DNA of 64,000 nucleotides from Clostridia bacterium. GTDB taxonomy: Bacteria; Bacillota; Clostridia; Christensenellales; Borkfalkiaceae. Made by a program: the position numbers and the translations under genes. The stretch is from assembly GCA_017626495.1 (NCBI GenBank), contig JAGAIP010000003.1, positions 372,001 to 436,000 of the forward strand. Reading direction: 5' to 3'. The notes beneath the pieces were generated by a model. That model was not told where the DNA came from and ran no database searches. It saw only the letters and a program-made list of their open reading frames with translations. How positions within the stretch are numbered: the stretch's first letter is position 1; every line of letters begins with the position of its first letter. This document shows, one piece after another, positions 9,182-17,001 of the stretch.

Positions 9182-10189
9182 TTACCTTTTCTGAATCAAT
9201 AATTCCAGCTCCATGCCGAGCACCTCCGCTCGATAAGCGAGAAGTTCCCGTTCGGAAAGCCCCTTTTTCCGTTCCCGACGCAACGCCGCGTCGTTCATTC
9301 TGAAATACAGCCGATTGACCCCCTCGATATCCCCTTTGAGAATGCCGAGAAACAGTCCGAGTTTGAGGTCGGTATAGAGGCACAGAAACTCCTCGTAAGA
9401 AAGGAGAGAGCAGTTGGAAAGAATTCCGTACGCCCTGCCCACTCTGTCGCGGAGGGCAATGCGATCGGACGCATACAGTTTCCTGCGTTCTTCCCCCTCG
9501 TACTGCACGATCTTCAAGACGACGTTGTTCACTTCCGTGAGCAGTTTTTCTTCGGAAATGCCGAGGGTAACTTCGTTGGAGAGCTGATACAGACATCCGC
9601 TCGCATAGCTGCCTTCACCGTCCTCTCCGCGCAAAACGAATCCGAGATGGAATATCTTTTCGCAGAGCGCGTCGATTCCGTTCGTCCATGTAAGCCCCGG
9701 AAGAAAAAGCATGACCGAACAGCGCATGCCCGTTCCCATATTCGTGGGACAGGCGGTGAGATAGCCGAAATGTTCGTCGAACGCCAGCAGGGAAATGCGC
9801 GAAAGCTCGTCGTCGATGCCCGACAGGACTTCGTAACAAGTCCATATATTATAGCCCGAAAGAAGGCATTGTTCGCGCAGGTGGTCTTCCTCGTTGACCA
9901 TGACGGAAACGGTGTCGTCGCTATTTAAGAGCACGGCGGAAATTTCAGGTCTCGAAAGCAACGCCGCCGAAATCAAATGCCGCTCGCGCAGAGAGGAGAT
10001 CGTATCTACGGGAAGGCGATCCATGCGATAGAGCGTGAAATCGTCTATTCCGTCGAGCACCTCTTTCACTTCGGAGATGATGGTATCGGCGATCTTCCGA
10101 TCGCGCATCCTGTGCGGAAAGGGATAAGCGGCAAAGTTTCGGGCGAGCCGCACCCTGGTGGAGACGACCACGGTATCAATGAGTTCCAT
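9182..10189 (-). CDS. mcsB: Protein-arginine kinase McsB
   Basis: Phosphorylates arginines of misfolded proteins, marking them for ClpC-ClpP. The 335-aa protein starts with the guanido-kinase N-terminus VVVSTRVRLARNFAAYPFP, has the RPEISAVLLNSDDTVSVMVNEEDHLREQC nucleotide and guanidine region with the family Cys, and the PTNMGTGMRCSVMLFLPGL block. The ATG at 10189 has GGGAG about eight bases upstream and is preferred over one eight codons earlier. It overlaps the mcsA end by 14 bases. Confidence 0.94.
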   Translation of the reverse strand: MELIDTVVVSTRVRLARNFAAYPFPHRMRDRKIADTIISEVKEVLDGIDDFTLYRMDRLPVDTISSLRERHLISAALLSRPEISAVLLNSDDTVSVMVNEEDHLREQCLLSGYNIWTCYEVLSGIDDELSRISLLAFDEHFGYLTACPTNMGTGMRCSVMLFLPGLTWTNGIDALCEKIFHLGFVLRGEDGEGSYASGCLYQLSNEVTLGISEEKLLTEVNNVVLKIVQYEGEERRKLYASDRIALRDRVGRAYGILSNCSLLSYEEFLCLYTDLKLGLFLGILKGDIEGVNRLYFRMNDAALRRERKKGLSERELLAYRAEVLGMELELLIQKR

Positions 10190-10604
10190 CTGCGTCTCCC
10201 TCGATCTTTTCAATGACCGCGCGCAGCCGTTCGCCGAGGCGTTTGATCTCCTCTTCGCTCCGCTCTTCGCGCATATACCGCTCTATCTTTTTTTCGAGGA
10301 GCGCACGCTCGTCGAGAAGGTTGAAATCCATATCCTGAGGTTTTTTGCCGACGTGCTCCGTTTTTTCCTGCAAGCGGAGCGCCTCTCGGAACGTAAGGGG
10401 CAAAAAAGACAGATAACAATCCGCGCAACCCATCAGTCCCGTCAGCCGATAATCCTCTTCTTTCCAGCCGCAAGTGGGACAGCTTTCTCTGCTCTCCACC
10501 GCGACGTCGAGACATTCGTCGCAGACGAGACTCTCGGACGGGTGAATTGCAAATTCTGCGACGTCGTATATCGCGGTACGTTGTTTGCATATCGTACAAA
10601 GCAT
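10176..10604 (-). CDS. mcsA: McsA, zinc-finger activator of McsB
   Basis: The 142-aa protein is the adaptor that activates the McsB arginine kinase and takes part in ClpC targeting. It has paired CxxC zinc sites (MLCTICKQ, VCDECLD, CPTCGW, CADC) in the N-terminal half and a UVR motif (LEKKIERYMREERSEEEIKRL) near the C-terminus. It opens the mcsA-mcsB-clpC operon, has its own SigA-type promoter, and is preceded by sigK rather than the usual ctsR repressor gene. Confidence 0.92.
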   Translation of the reverse strand: MLCTICKQRTAIYDVAEFAIHPSESLVCDECLDVAVESRESCPTCGWKEEDYRLTGLMGCADCYLSFLPLTFREALRLQEKTEHVGKKPQDMDFNLLDERALLEKKIERYMREERSEEEIKRLGERLRAVIEKIEGDADGTH

Positions 10605-10622
10605 AAATATCCTCTCTTTCCG

Positions 10623-10650
10623 ATTATATCACACTTTGCACAAAATGCAA
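10623..10650 (-). promoter_or_regulatory. SigA-type promoter of mcsA-mcsB-clpC
   Basis: Minus strand TTGCAT, 16 bases, TATAAT, then a GAGAGGA Shine-Dalgarno site before mcsA. The -35 overlaps a small inverted repeat TTGCA-5-TGCAA. No heptad CtsR box and no CIRCE element is present in the gap. Confidence 0.65.
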
Positions 10651-10679
10651 TGATTTTTCCCCGATTTTTGCGTTCCGCG

Positions 10680-11366
10680 TTAAAAATCCCTCTCGCTGAA
10701 ACAAGCTTTGAGTTTTCCGATCGCCTTTTTTTCGATACGCGAGACGTAGGAACGGGAAATGCCGAGTTTTTTTGCAACCTCCCTCTGCGGAAGCGGCGCG
10801 CCTTCCAGTCCGTATCTCAGTCCGATGACTTCGTATTCTCTGCGATCGAGGTTTGCTTTCAAGAGAGCGACCAGCTTTTCGCGAAGGAGCGCGCGCTCGA
10901 CGTCTTCAAAGACGTTTTCCTCGCGTTCGGGGAGAAGCTCCATGAGCGTCAGCTCGTTCCCGTCCTTATCTACGCCGACGGGATCGGACAGAGATACCGT
11001 TCCGCGATGCTTTTTGCCTGCGCGAAGGAGCATGAGAATTTCATTTTCCACACAACGCGCAGCGTAGGTCGAGAGCGTCGTTCCCTTTGCCGGATCGTAA
11101 GAGGAGATCGCCTTGATGAGCCCGATGGAGCCGACGGAGATGAGGTCGTCGTTCTCCGCGGAACCCGAATATTTCTTTACGATGTGCGCGACGAGACGCA
11201 TATTGTGGCGAATGAGTTTATCCTTTGCAGACGCGTCGCCGGATTTCATTCTTTGGAAACATTCTGTCTCTTCCGCTTTCGTGAGTGGTCTGGGATAACT
11301 GCCCTGTTCGACGGCTCCCGTGAAGAAAATCAGCCTGCCGATGAGGCGCAGAAATGAAAAAAGCAT
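10680..11366 (-). CDS. sigK: Sporulation RNA polymerase sigma factor, SigK type
   Basis: Late mother-cell sigma factor. The 228-aa protein keeps a hydrophobic N-terminal pro-sequence (FSFLRLIGRLIFFTGAVEQG) like pro-SigK, then region 2 with HNMRLVAHIVKKY, DLISVGSIGLIKAISSYDP and TYAARCVENEILMLLRA, and region 4 with the helix-turn-helix QREVAKKLGISRSYVSRIEKKA. The gene is whole, with no skin-type insertion. In Bacillus the pro-segment is cleaved by SpoIVFB; here that is inference. The start ATG sits in the 3' arm of a terminator-like hairpin and just below a SigE-like promoter, and there is no close Shine-Dalgarno site, so a leaderless mRNA is possible. Confidence 0.9.
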   Translation of the reverse strand: MLFSFLRLIGRLIFFTGAVEQGSYPRPLTKAEETECFQRMKSGDASAKDKLIRHNMRLVAHIVKKYSGSAENDDLISVGSIGLIKAISSYDPAKGTTLSTYAARCVENEILMLLRAGKKHRGTVSLSDPVGVDKDGNELTLMELLPEREENVFEDVERALLREKLVALLKANLDRREYEVIGLRYGLEGAPLPQREVAKKLGISRSYVSRIEKKAIGKLKACFSERDF

Positions 11367-11383
11367 ACAAAATCGTATGCCTT
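11357..11383 (-). terminator. Terminator-like hairpin after folBK, overlapping the sigK start
   Basis: On the minus strand a 6-bp stem (GCATAC/GTATGC, loop GATTTT) is followed directly by six T, just after the folBK stop. It could end the folate operon transcript. The 3' arm contains the sigK ATG, so read-through RNA from the fol operon would fold over that start. Confidence 0.5.
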
Positions 11384-11401
11384 TTACGGTTTGTACTATG
11401 T
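11372..11401 (-). promoter_or_regulatory. SigE-like promoter of sigK
   Basis: Minus strand ACATAGT, 15 bases, CATACGAT, resembling the SigE consensus (KMATATT, 14-16 bases, CATACAMT). The -10 ends five bases before the sigK ATG, which would give an essentially leaderless transcript. SigE control of sigK is established in Bacillus and clostridia; here it is inferred from the match. Confidence 0.5.
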
Positions 11402-12181
11402 CAGATCGCAGACTTTTTTGCCGAGCGTGGGAACGAACGCGTACGGGGCGATCTCTTTTAAGGGAACGAGCACGAAGTCACGCTTGTGCAATTCGGGGTG
11501 GGGAAGCGTTAAAAAGGGGGTTTCGCGAATCTCGTTTCCGTACAGAAGAAGGTCGAGATCGAGCGTACGGTTGCCCCAATGCTCTTTGCGCTCGCGCCCG
11601 AACCGCGCCTCGCATTCGTTGAGCAGGCGCAAAAGCTCTTCGGGAGAAAGAAAGGTCTCCACTTCCATCGCGCCGTTCAGAAATTCCCGATCCGCGACGC
11701 CGCCGTAAGGCGCGCTTGCGAGATAGGAAGAGACTTTCTTCACGCGGACGTCCTTTTCTTTGAGGTAGGCGATCGCCCCGTCGAGCGTAGCCTTTCTGTC
11801 GCCGAGGTTGCTCCCCATGGCGACGTGCGCCCTTTGCCATGCTCTGACCGTTTCGCACGCGACCGTCTCGAAGGGAAGCGGCACGGGCGCCTGCGGTTTT
11901 TCCACGCGGACGGCGACGCGCTTCACTTTGGGGAACGCGACGAGAATATCCTTTGCGACCTCGTCGGCGAGATATTCGATGAGATTAAAACAATGCCCTT
12001 TCACAAACGCCGTAATCCGTTTCATCACGTCGGAATAACTGACCGTCCCCGTCAGTTCGTCCGTACCGCTGTAATCCACGTCCATGCGGACGGTAAACAC
12101 AAAGGGTTGTTCGTTTATTTTTTCCTCTGCGTGACAGCCGTGGCAGGCGTCGACGCGGAGCGATTTGATCTCTATCTGCAT
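11396..12181 (-). CDS. folBK: Bifunctional dihydroneopterin aldolase / HPPK (FolB-FolK fusion)
   Basis: A 261-aa fusion for two successive steps of folate synthesis. Residues ~1-115 are a dihydroneopterin aldolase (IEIKSLRVDACHGCHAEE, SYSDVMKRI, FNLIEYLADEVA). Residues ~117-261 are hydroxymethyldihydropterin pyrophosphokinase (VAMGSNLGDRKATLDGA, then NRTLDLDLLLYG and LPHPELHKRDFVLVPL). Separate FolB and FolK are the rule in Bacillus; fused forms are known in clostridia. It overlaps folP by ten bases. Confidence 0.93.
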   Translation of the reverse strand: MQIEIKSLRVDACHGCHAEEKINEQPFVFTVRMDVDYSGTDELTGTVSYSDVMKRITAFVKGHCFNLIEYLADEVAKDILVAFPKVKRVAVRVEKPQAPVPLPFETVACETVRAWQRAHVAMGSNLGDRKATLDGAIAYLKEKDVRVKKVSSYLASAPYGGVADREFLNGAMEVETFLSPEELLRLLNECEARFGRERKEHWGNRTLDLDLLLYGNEIRETPFLTLPHPELHKRDFVLVPLKEIAPYAFVPTLGKKVCDLT

Positions 12182-12948
12182 TGCGCCTCCCTGATTGCAC
12201 GCACGTTTTCCGCGACGTCGTGTACGCGCACGAATAGAATTTGTTTTTTCACCGCGAGTTTGGTCGCCTCCAACGTGGGCGCGAGCCTCTCTTCGGGCAG
12301 ACCGCCGAACATGGATTTTCTCGACACCCCCAAAAGCAGAGGATACCCGAGCGAAGAGAGCTTATCGTACCCTTCGAGCAGGAGAAAGTTCTGCTCCTTG
12401 GTTTTACCGAATCCGATGCCTCCGTCGAGACAAATTTTATCCCTTTCGACGCCCGCCTTCTCCGCGAGAGAAAGGCTGTCTTTGAGAAATGTTTCGATAT
12501 CGCCGAACAAGTCCGTATACTGCGTACCGTTTTGGTTGTGCATGATGCAGATGGACGCGCGGTGCGCCGCGACGACTTCCGCCATGCCTTCCCCGTAGCG
12601 AAGCCCCCATACGTCGTTGATGAGGTCGGCTCCCCGTTCCAAAACGAAATCCGCGACGGACGGGAAATAAGTATCCACGGAAAGAGGCACGTCAAATTCT
12701 TTTTTCAACAGAGGAACGACGTTTTCGAGCCTGCGCATCTCCTCTTCCGGGGAGACGGGAATATGCCCCGGACGGGTAGACTGCGCGCCGACGTCGAACA
12801 CCGCGACGCCCTCTTTGACCATTCGTTCCGCACGAAACAACACGTCGTCCTCCGTCACTCTGCTCCCTGCGAAAAAGGAATCGGGCGTAACGTTGAGAAT
12901 TCCCATAACGTGGGTGCCTTCGGTAAAGGTTCGATTGCCGATGATCAT
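12172..12948 (-). CDS. folP: Dihydropteroate synthase
   Basis: Joins p-aminobenzoate and dihydropterin pyrophosphate; the target of sulfonamides. The 258-aa protein has MGILNVTPDSFFAGSR, the FDVGAQSTRPG loop (family consensus has GGxSTRPG-like sequence), SVDTYFPSVADFVLERGADLINDVWG, and DGGIGFGKTKEQN, with the C-terminal RVHDV. The ATG at 12948 overlaps the folE stop as ATGA and is preferred over the ATG five codons upstream. Confidence 0.95.
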   Translation of the reverse strand: MIIGNRTFTEGTHVMGILNVTPDSFFAGSRVTEDDVLFRAERMVKEGVAVFDVGAQSTRPGHIPVSPEEEMRRLENVVPLLKKEFDVPLSVDTYFPSVADFVLERGADLINDVWGLRYGEGMAEVVAAHRASICIMHNQNGTQYTDLFGDIETFLKDSLSLAEKAGVERDKICLDGGIGFGKTKEQNFLLLEGYDKLSSLGYPLLLGVSRKSMFGGLPEERLAPTLEATKLAVKKQILFVRVHDVAENVRAIREAQCR

Positions 12949-13490
12949 TTTACCATCTCCCAAAGGCGGCGCTTTTGCTCGTCCGTCAGGTTTCCGCGGA
13001 AGGCGTAGCTCTCCGTAGTCGAACCGATCTTATTCACGCCGCGGCAGGTCATACAGGTATGTTCCGCTTTGACGTAGACGAGGACGCCCTTTGCATTCAA
13101 ACGACCAAAGACCGCGTCTGCGATCTGCGCCGTCAGTCTCTCTTGAAGTTGTAGCCTCCTTGCGAACACCTCGACGGTACGCGCGAGCTTGGAAAGTCCT
13201 ACCACTCTGTTTTCCGGGAGATACACGATGGAAACCGTACCGAAAAAAGGCATGAGATGATGTTCGCAGAGGGAAGAAAAGGCGATGTCCTTTACGGCGA
13301 CCGCCTCGCTCGATTGCGCCTCGAACGTCTTTGCAAGATGCACGGACGCGTCCTCGTTTTCGCCCCTGATGAGTTCCTCATACATGCGCGCCACCCGATC
13401 GGGCGTGTCCTTCAATCCGTCGCGTTCGGTATCCTCTCCGAGCGCCGTCAGAAGATCATAAATTGCCTGTTGTACTTTCTGTTTGTCCAT
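12945..13490 (-). CDS. folE: GTP cyclohydrolase I
   Basis: First step of folate synthesis: GTP to dihydroneopterin triphosphate, a zinc enzyme. The 181-aa protein shows the zinc-site Cys and His in FSSLCEHHLMPFFG, GLSKLARTVEVFARRLQLQERLT, and the third ligand Cys in AEHTCMTCRGV. The ATG at 13490 has a perfect GGAGG seven bases upstream, so the longer in-frame start is rejected. It overlaps the end of folC by 35 bases. Confidence 0.95.
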   Translation of the reverse strand: MDKQKVQQAIYDLLTALGEDTERDGLKDTPDRVARMYEELIRGENEDASVHLAKTFEAQSSEAVAVKDIAFSSLCEHHLMPFFGTVSIVYLPENRVVGLSKLARTVEVFARRLQLQERLTAQIADAVFGRLNAKGVLVYVKAEHTCMTCRGVNKIGSTTESYAFRGNLTDEQKRRLWEMVK

Positions 13491-14619
13491 CAATCCACCT
13501 CCGCATTCCCGACAAAATCGAGAATGAACCGCAGACCACTTTCGTGCCTGTTTCACTCAATGTAGTTTGTATCATCGTTTCGTCGCCGATTTTTACGTCG
13601 GAACAATACCGTTTTGCGAGCCGACAGAGCTCCTCGCCATCCATGCCGCGCGGCTTGGGCGCTTGCAGAATAATCGTTTTTTTTGCGAGCGGAAGGAGAA
13701 TGGAGAGTACCTTCTCGACCGCTTTATCTTGAAACATGCCGATAAAAAAGGTAACGGGCGCATAGTCGGCGATGCACTCCCTAAGGCGAAGCGCCGCCCC
13801 CTCGTTGTGCGCCCCGTCTAAAATACACAGTCCGTTTTTCGTCGGGATATGCTCGTTTCTGCCGCGCAGATACGCTTTTTTGAGACCTTGCGCGATTGCA
13901 GATTCTCCGATTCCCAAAAGGCGGCAGGTCGCACGGGCGACGCCTGCGTTGTAGTTCTGAAATTTTCCTTGCAGGGAAAGCTCCCCTCTATATTCTTCCG
14001 CAACGACGGGATCGTATGCGCGGAGCACCTCCGTCACCTCGTCGCTCTGTTTTCCCGTGACGAGCGGACAGCCCTTCACGATGCCGACCTTTTGCCGCGC
14101 TATTTCGGAGAGCGTCGTTCCGAGAAGATTCGTATGATCGAGGGAAACGGACGTGAGGACGGCGACGTCCTTAGACCGAACGGCGTTCGTAGCGTCTTGC
14201 AAGCCGCCCAGTCCGCACTCGACGACGGCATAATCGCACCCCATATCCGCAAAGAGCGCGAGCGCGCAGCAAAATTCCGTTTCAAACGCCGTGGTTTCGG
14301 TTGCCCGTTCCAGCACGCGCGAAAAGGAACGAGCAATCTGTTCGTCCGAGCAAAGTTCTCCGTTGACGAGATAACACTCCTTGCGCTCGAATACGGCGGG
14401 AGAGGTAAACAAGCCGACGGTATGCCCCGCCTCGCGCAAAACGGAAGAGATCATCGTCGCGGTACTGCCCTTGCCGTTCGTGCCTGCAATGTGCACGATA
14501 TGCATTTTTTCGTCGGGAGAGCCGATTCTGTTTAAGAGAGAGACGACCCGTTCCGTTCCGTACACGCTCCCGTTCGCCCCGAGGCGATCGAGACGATGCA
14601 TGACTTCTTCGTAAATCAT
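13456..14619 (-). CDS. folC: Bifunctional folylpolyglutamate / dihydrofolate synthase
   Basis: ATP-dependent ligase adding glutamate to folates. The 387-aa protein has the P-loop HIAGTNGKGSTATMI at ~38-52, the TSPAVFERKE segment, VVECGLGGLQDATNAV, and DGAHNEGAALRL. Aligning with FolC proteins supports MIYEEVMHRL as the N-terminus. The start codon lies six bases below a TATAAT box of a strong promoter and has no Shine-Dalgarno site, so the operon mRNA is probably leaderless. First gene of folC-folE-folP-folBK. Confidence 0.93.
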   Translation of the reverse strand: MIYEEVMHRLDRLGANGSVYGTERVVSLLNRIGSPDEKMHIVHIAGTNGKGSTATMISSVLREAGHTVGLFTSPAVFERKECYLVNGELCSDEQIARSFSRVLERATETTAFETEFCCALALFADMGCDYAVVECGLGGLQDATNAVRSKDVAVLTSVSLDHTNLLGTTLSEIARQKVGIVKGCPLVTGKQSDEVTEVLRAYDPVVAEEYRGELSLQGKFQNYNAGVARATCRLLGIGESAIAQGLKKAYLRGRNEHIPTKNGLCILDGAHNEGAALRLRECIADYAPVTFFIGMFQDKAVEKVLSILLPLAKKTIILQAPKPRGMDGEELCRLAKRYCSDVKIGDETMIQTTLSETGTKVVCGSFSILSGMRRWIDGQTESTTGNL

Positions 14620-14625
14620 ATCTTT

Positions 14626-14654
14626 ATTATAATGCATCCGTATGGGATTTGCAA
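14626..14654 (-). promoter_or_regulatory. Promoter of the folate operon, predicted leaderless
   Basis: Minus strand TTGCAA, 17 bases, TATAAT, then AAAGAT and the folC ATG. Transcription starting 6-7 bases after the -10 would begin at or next to the A of the start codon. The same TATAATAAAGATATG string occurs at the TetR gene. Confidence 0.8.
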
Positions 14655-14683
14655 GCATAAGAGAGGATTTTTTTCGCATACTG
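14654..14683 (+). promoter_or_regulatory. Possible forespore (SigG/SigF-like) promoter of DUF421-DUF4363
   Basis: AGCATA, 17 bases, CATACTG resembles the SigG consensus (TGMATA, ~17-18, CATAMTA). CATACT is followed by exactly six bases and then the DUF421 ATG, the same spacing as at leaderless genes nearby. It lies in the 69-base divergent gap with folC. Assignment to a sigma factor is tentative. Confidence 0.4.
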
Positions 14684-14688
14684 TGGAC

Positions 14689-15369
14689 ATGGTACTCATT
14701 GTCATTCGCACATTGATTATTTTCATCACCCTGATGATTATCATGCGCCTTTCGGGAAAGAGACAAATCGGAGAAATGCAACCGTTCGAACTCGTCATCA
14801 CGCTCATCATTGCAGACCTCGCGTGCATTCCCATGGCGGACGCTTCCATTCCGCTCTTATACGGCGTCGTCGCCATTGTCACCATCTTCTGCCTGCATCA
14901 GATCATCACGCTGGTCGATCTCAAAAGCGATCCGCTCAAAGCGGTCGTCAGCGGAGAGGCGAGCCTGGTCATCAATCGGGACGGGATCGATATCTACCAC
15001 CTGAGACAAAACAACCTCGACGCGTCCGACCTGATGGAATCTCTGAGAAGCGTAGGGTTCTTTTCTCCCGAGGCGGTGCTCTACGGCATTTACGAATCGA
15101 CGGGAAACTTCTCCGCCTTGAAGAGGGAGGAGTACGAGGATTCCTCTCTCCCCGTCCTCTTTATCAATAACGGGGACTGGGAAGAAGAGGCGTTTGAACG
15201 GACGGGAATCAAAAAGGAACTTCTGCAAACCTTTCTCAAAAGCAAGAAACTAAAATCGGAGCAAGTGTACATTCTCACAATGGACGGAAACGGACATATC
15301 TATTACCAACAGGAAGGCAAAAAATACGAAACGGCGGATATTGCCGTTCCTGAGGGAACTACATGGTAA
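14689..15369 (+). CDS. DUF421 (YetF-type) membrane protein
   Basis: A 226-aa protein with about three N-terminal membrane helices (MVLIVIRTLIIFITLMIIM; FELVITLIIADLACIPM; IPLLYGVVAIVTIFCLHQ) and a cytosolic two-part DUF421 domain (VVSGEASLVINRDG; NLDASDLMESLRSVGFFSPEAVLYGIYESTG). Members such as Bacillus YetF/YdfS are spore inner-membrane proteins. The RLSGKRQIGEM linker is the family hallmark. It pairs with the next gene, a DUF4363 protein, whose start overlaps its stop. No Shine-Dalgarno site fits the ATG; the promoter spacing supports it instead. Confidence 0.85.
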   Translation: MVLIVIRTLIIFITLMIIMRLSGKRQIGEMQPFELVITLIIADLACIPMADASIPLLYGVVAIVTIFCLHQIITLVDLKSDPLKAVVSGEASLVINRDGIDIYHLRQNNLDASDLMESLRSVGFFSPEAVLYGIYESTGNFSALKREEYEDSSLPVLFINNGDWEEEAFERTGIKKELLQTFLKSKKLKSEQVYILTMDGNGHIYYQQEGKKYETADIAVPEGTTW

Positions 15370-15740
15370 AAAACATTCTTTCTATCGCGATCACCGTTTT
15401 ACTTCTTCTCTCCGCAGGACTGTTTGAACACTTCTATCTAAAAAAAGAATTCAACGAATTTAACGAAGTACTCGTCGAACTGTACAAAAAAACGGAAGAC
15501 AGAACCGCCTTAAAAGAGGACGGAGAGGCGGCACAGGCAATTTGGGAAAAGAAAAAAAAGACGCTGCACATCGTCATTCCGCACACTTCCATCGTCTACG
15601 TGGACTATTGGCTGTCCGAGGCGACGGGACTCATCGGAGAAGGAAAATACGAACTCGCCCTGCCGAAACTCGGCGTTCTGCGCACCATCATAGAGGCGCT
15701 TCCCGCCACCTACGAACCATCCCTCGAAAATATTTTATAA
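15363..15740 (+). CDS. DUF4363 family protein
   Basis: A 125-aa protein with one N-terminal membrane anchor (residues ~5-22) and an extracytoplasmic helical domain (FLKKEFNEFNEVLVELYKK-like start, then WLSEATGLIGEGKYELALPKLGVLRTIIEAL). This arrangement is typical of DUF4363, which commonly sits beside DUF421 genes in clostridia. Its start overlaps the DUF421 stop. Function unknown; it probably works with the DUF421 protein at a membrane. Confidence 0.75.
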   Translation: MVKNILSIAITVLLLLSAGLFEHFYLKKEFNEFNEVLVELYKKTEDRTALKEDGEAAQAIWEKKKKTLHIVIPHTSIVYVDYWLSEATGLIGEGKYELALPKLGVLRTIIEALPATYEPSLENIL

Positions 15741-15848
15741 CCTTTCGCCTGATGCGAACAAGTTCGTACATCGCGACAATCGGAGAGCAATCGTTTCAAC
15801 TATGCATATCCCATACCGTTTTTAGGAATCTTAAAAGGGGAAGGAAAC

Positions 15849-16403
15849 ATGGACAAGAAACAATATACGAAAGTAAATCAATATATCTTATTGTTCCTGC
15901 TGATTTCGTTTGTAGGCTGGGTGATGGAAACGGCATTCTGTTCTTTTTTGTACAAAACATACTGCGACAGAGGATTTTTGACCTTGCCGTTTTGTACGAT
16001 ATACGGATTTTCGATTTTAATCATTTACTTTTTGTTGGGAACTCCGCAAGAGGGCGGTTTATTGCTTGCAAAGTGCAAAAACAAGGTTTTACGCCTTATC
16101 CTCTATTTTTCGTTGGCAGTCGTCATTCCGACGGTTGCGGAACTGATCACGGGCGCATTTTTCGACAGAGTTTTGGGCGTAACGCTATGGGACTATTCCA
16201 TGTACAAATACAATCTTTGGGGATATATCTGCCTTGAATTTTCTCTGCTTTGGGGCGTTTTAATCACGGCGGCTATGGCTTTCGTTTTCCCGTTGATGAA
16301 GAAAGCAATCGAAAAGATACCCGACCGAATCGCAACTATACTTGCGACCGTTCTCGCGGTTGCCGTTCTCATCGACTGGACACTCTGCTTTATCAACGTA
16401 TAA
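15849..16403 (+). CDS. CmpB-like (PF06541-type) integral membrane protein
   Basis: A 184-aa protein with five or so predicted membrane helices and the family-typical N-terminus FVGWVMETAFCSF, then DRGFLTLPFCTIYGFS and GVTLWDYSMYKYNLWGYICLEFSLLWGVL. Such proteins are often annotated as putative ABC transporter permeases, but no ATPase is next to it and transport is unproven. A strong GGGGAAGGA Shine-Dalgarno site precedes the ATG. Confidence 0.75.
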   Translation: MDKKQYTKVNQYILLFLLISFVGWVMETAFCSFLYKTYCDRGFLTLPFCTIYGFSILIIYFLLGTPQEGGLLLAKCKNKVLRLILYFSLAVVIPTVAELITGAFFDRVLGVTLWDYSMYKYNLWGYICLEFSLLWGVLITAAMAFVFPLMKKAIEKIPDRIATILATVLAVAVLIDWTLCFINV

Positions 16404-16466
16404 AAAACGAAAAAGTTTATGCCATATTTTTATTGTTGAAAGAACTGAAATTAACGCTTATAAACG

Positions 16467-16500
16467 AAAAGGGACTGTCGTTTTCATCGACAGTCCCTTT
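16467..16500 (+). terminator. Bidirectional intrinsic terminator
   Basis: Perfect 10-bp stem GGGACTGTCG/CGACAGTCCC with a 7-base loop, flanked by AAAA upstream and TTT downstream, between two convergent genes. It can serve both strands. Confidence 0.8.
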
Positions 16501-16518
16501 GTTGACGGTTTGAAAAAA

Positions 16519-16989
16519 TTATACGCAGAATAGGAAAACTACGGTGATGAAAAAACTGACGGCGTCGGGAATAATCCATGCGAGTTTGGAATACGTCTTT
16601 TCCGCCATCAACGCATGAAGCAGATGAATGAGCCCGATGGGAACGAGGACGCCTGCAAATACGAGCAGAACGCCGACCAACCCGTCCGTCCAGACGTGAG
16701 ACACCGCGCCGAAGAACGAAAATCCCGTTTCAATCACGAAATACGCGCCGATCAGGGAAATCGCCATGACCACAGCGAGCACGGCAAGGTAAAATCCGTA
16801 AATTTCGAAGAACGCTTTCCCTTTTTCCGCAATCACGTCGGCGGCAGGTTTTTGCTGTTCCTGTTCTTTTACGCTATCCGCCTTTTTGATTTCCTCGTTC
16901 TTTTGTTCCTCTTCTTTTTTTCTCTGTATTTCTTTTTCCGCCTCTTCGATTTGCCTCTGCATTTCGATACTGCGTTTGATTGCCCTCAT
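16519..16989 (-). CDS. Hypothetical protein: charged coiled coil plus three membrane helices
   Basis: A 156-aa protein not recognised as a named family. Residues ~1-50 are a highly charged Glu/Lys/Gln coiled coil; residues ~60-156 contain three to four hydrophobic segments (FYLAVLAVVMAISLIGAYFV; GLVGVLLVFAGVLVPIGLIHLL; AWIIPDAVSFFITVVFLFCV). It follows proS by 12 bases and is probably co-transcribed. A role in membrane association of a partner is conceivable, but nothing in the sequence fixes it. Confidence 0.7.
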   Translation of the reverse strand: MRAIKRSIEMQRQIEEAEKEIQRKKEEEQKNEEIKKADSVKEQEQQKPAADVIAEKGKAFFEIYGFYLAVLAVVMAISLIGAYFVIETGFSFFGAVSHVWTDGLVGVLLVFAGVLVPIGLIHLLHALMAEKTYSKLAWIIPDAVSFFITVVFLFCV

Positions 16990-17001
16990 GCCTGTCTCCG
17001 A

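Noticed and set aside
6917..9202. 761-codon plus-strand frame antisense to clpC
   Set aside because: Shadow of clpC; Asp/Phe-rich composition typical of antisense reading.
10605..10679. CtsR or CIRCE operator before mcsA
   Set aside because: The gap lacks the heptad repeat and the nine-base inverted arms of these sites.
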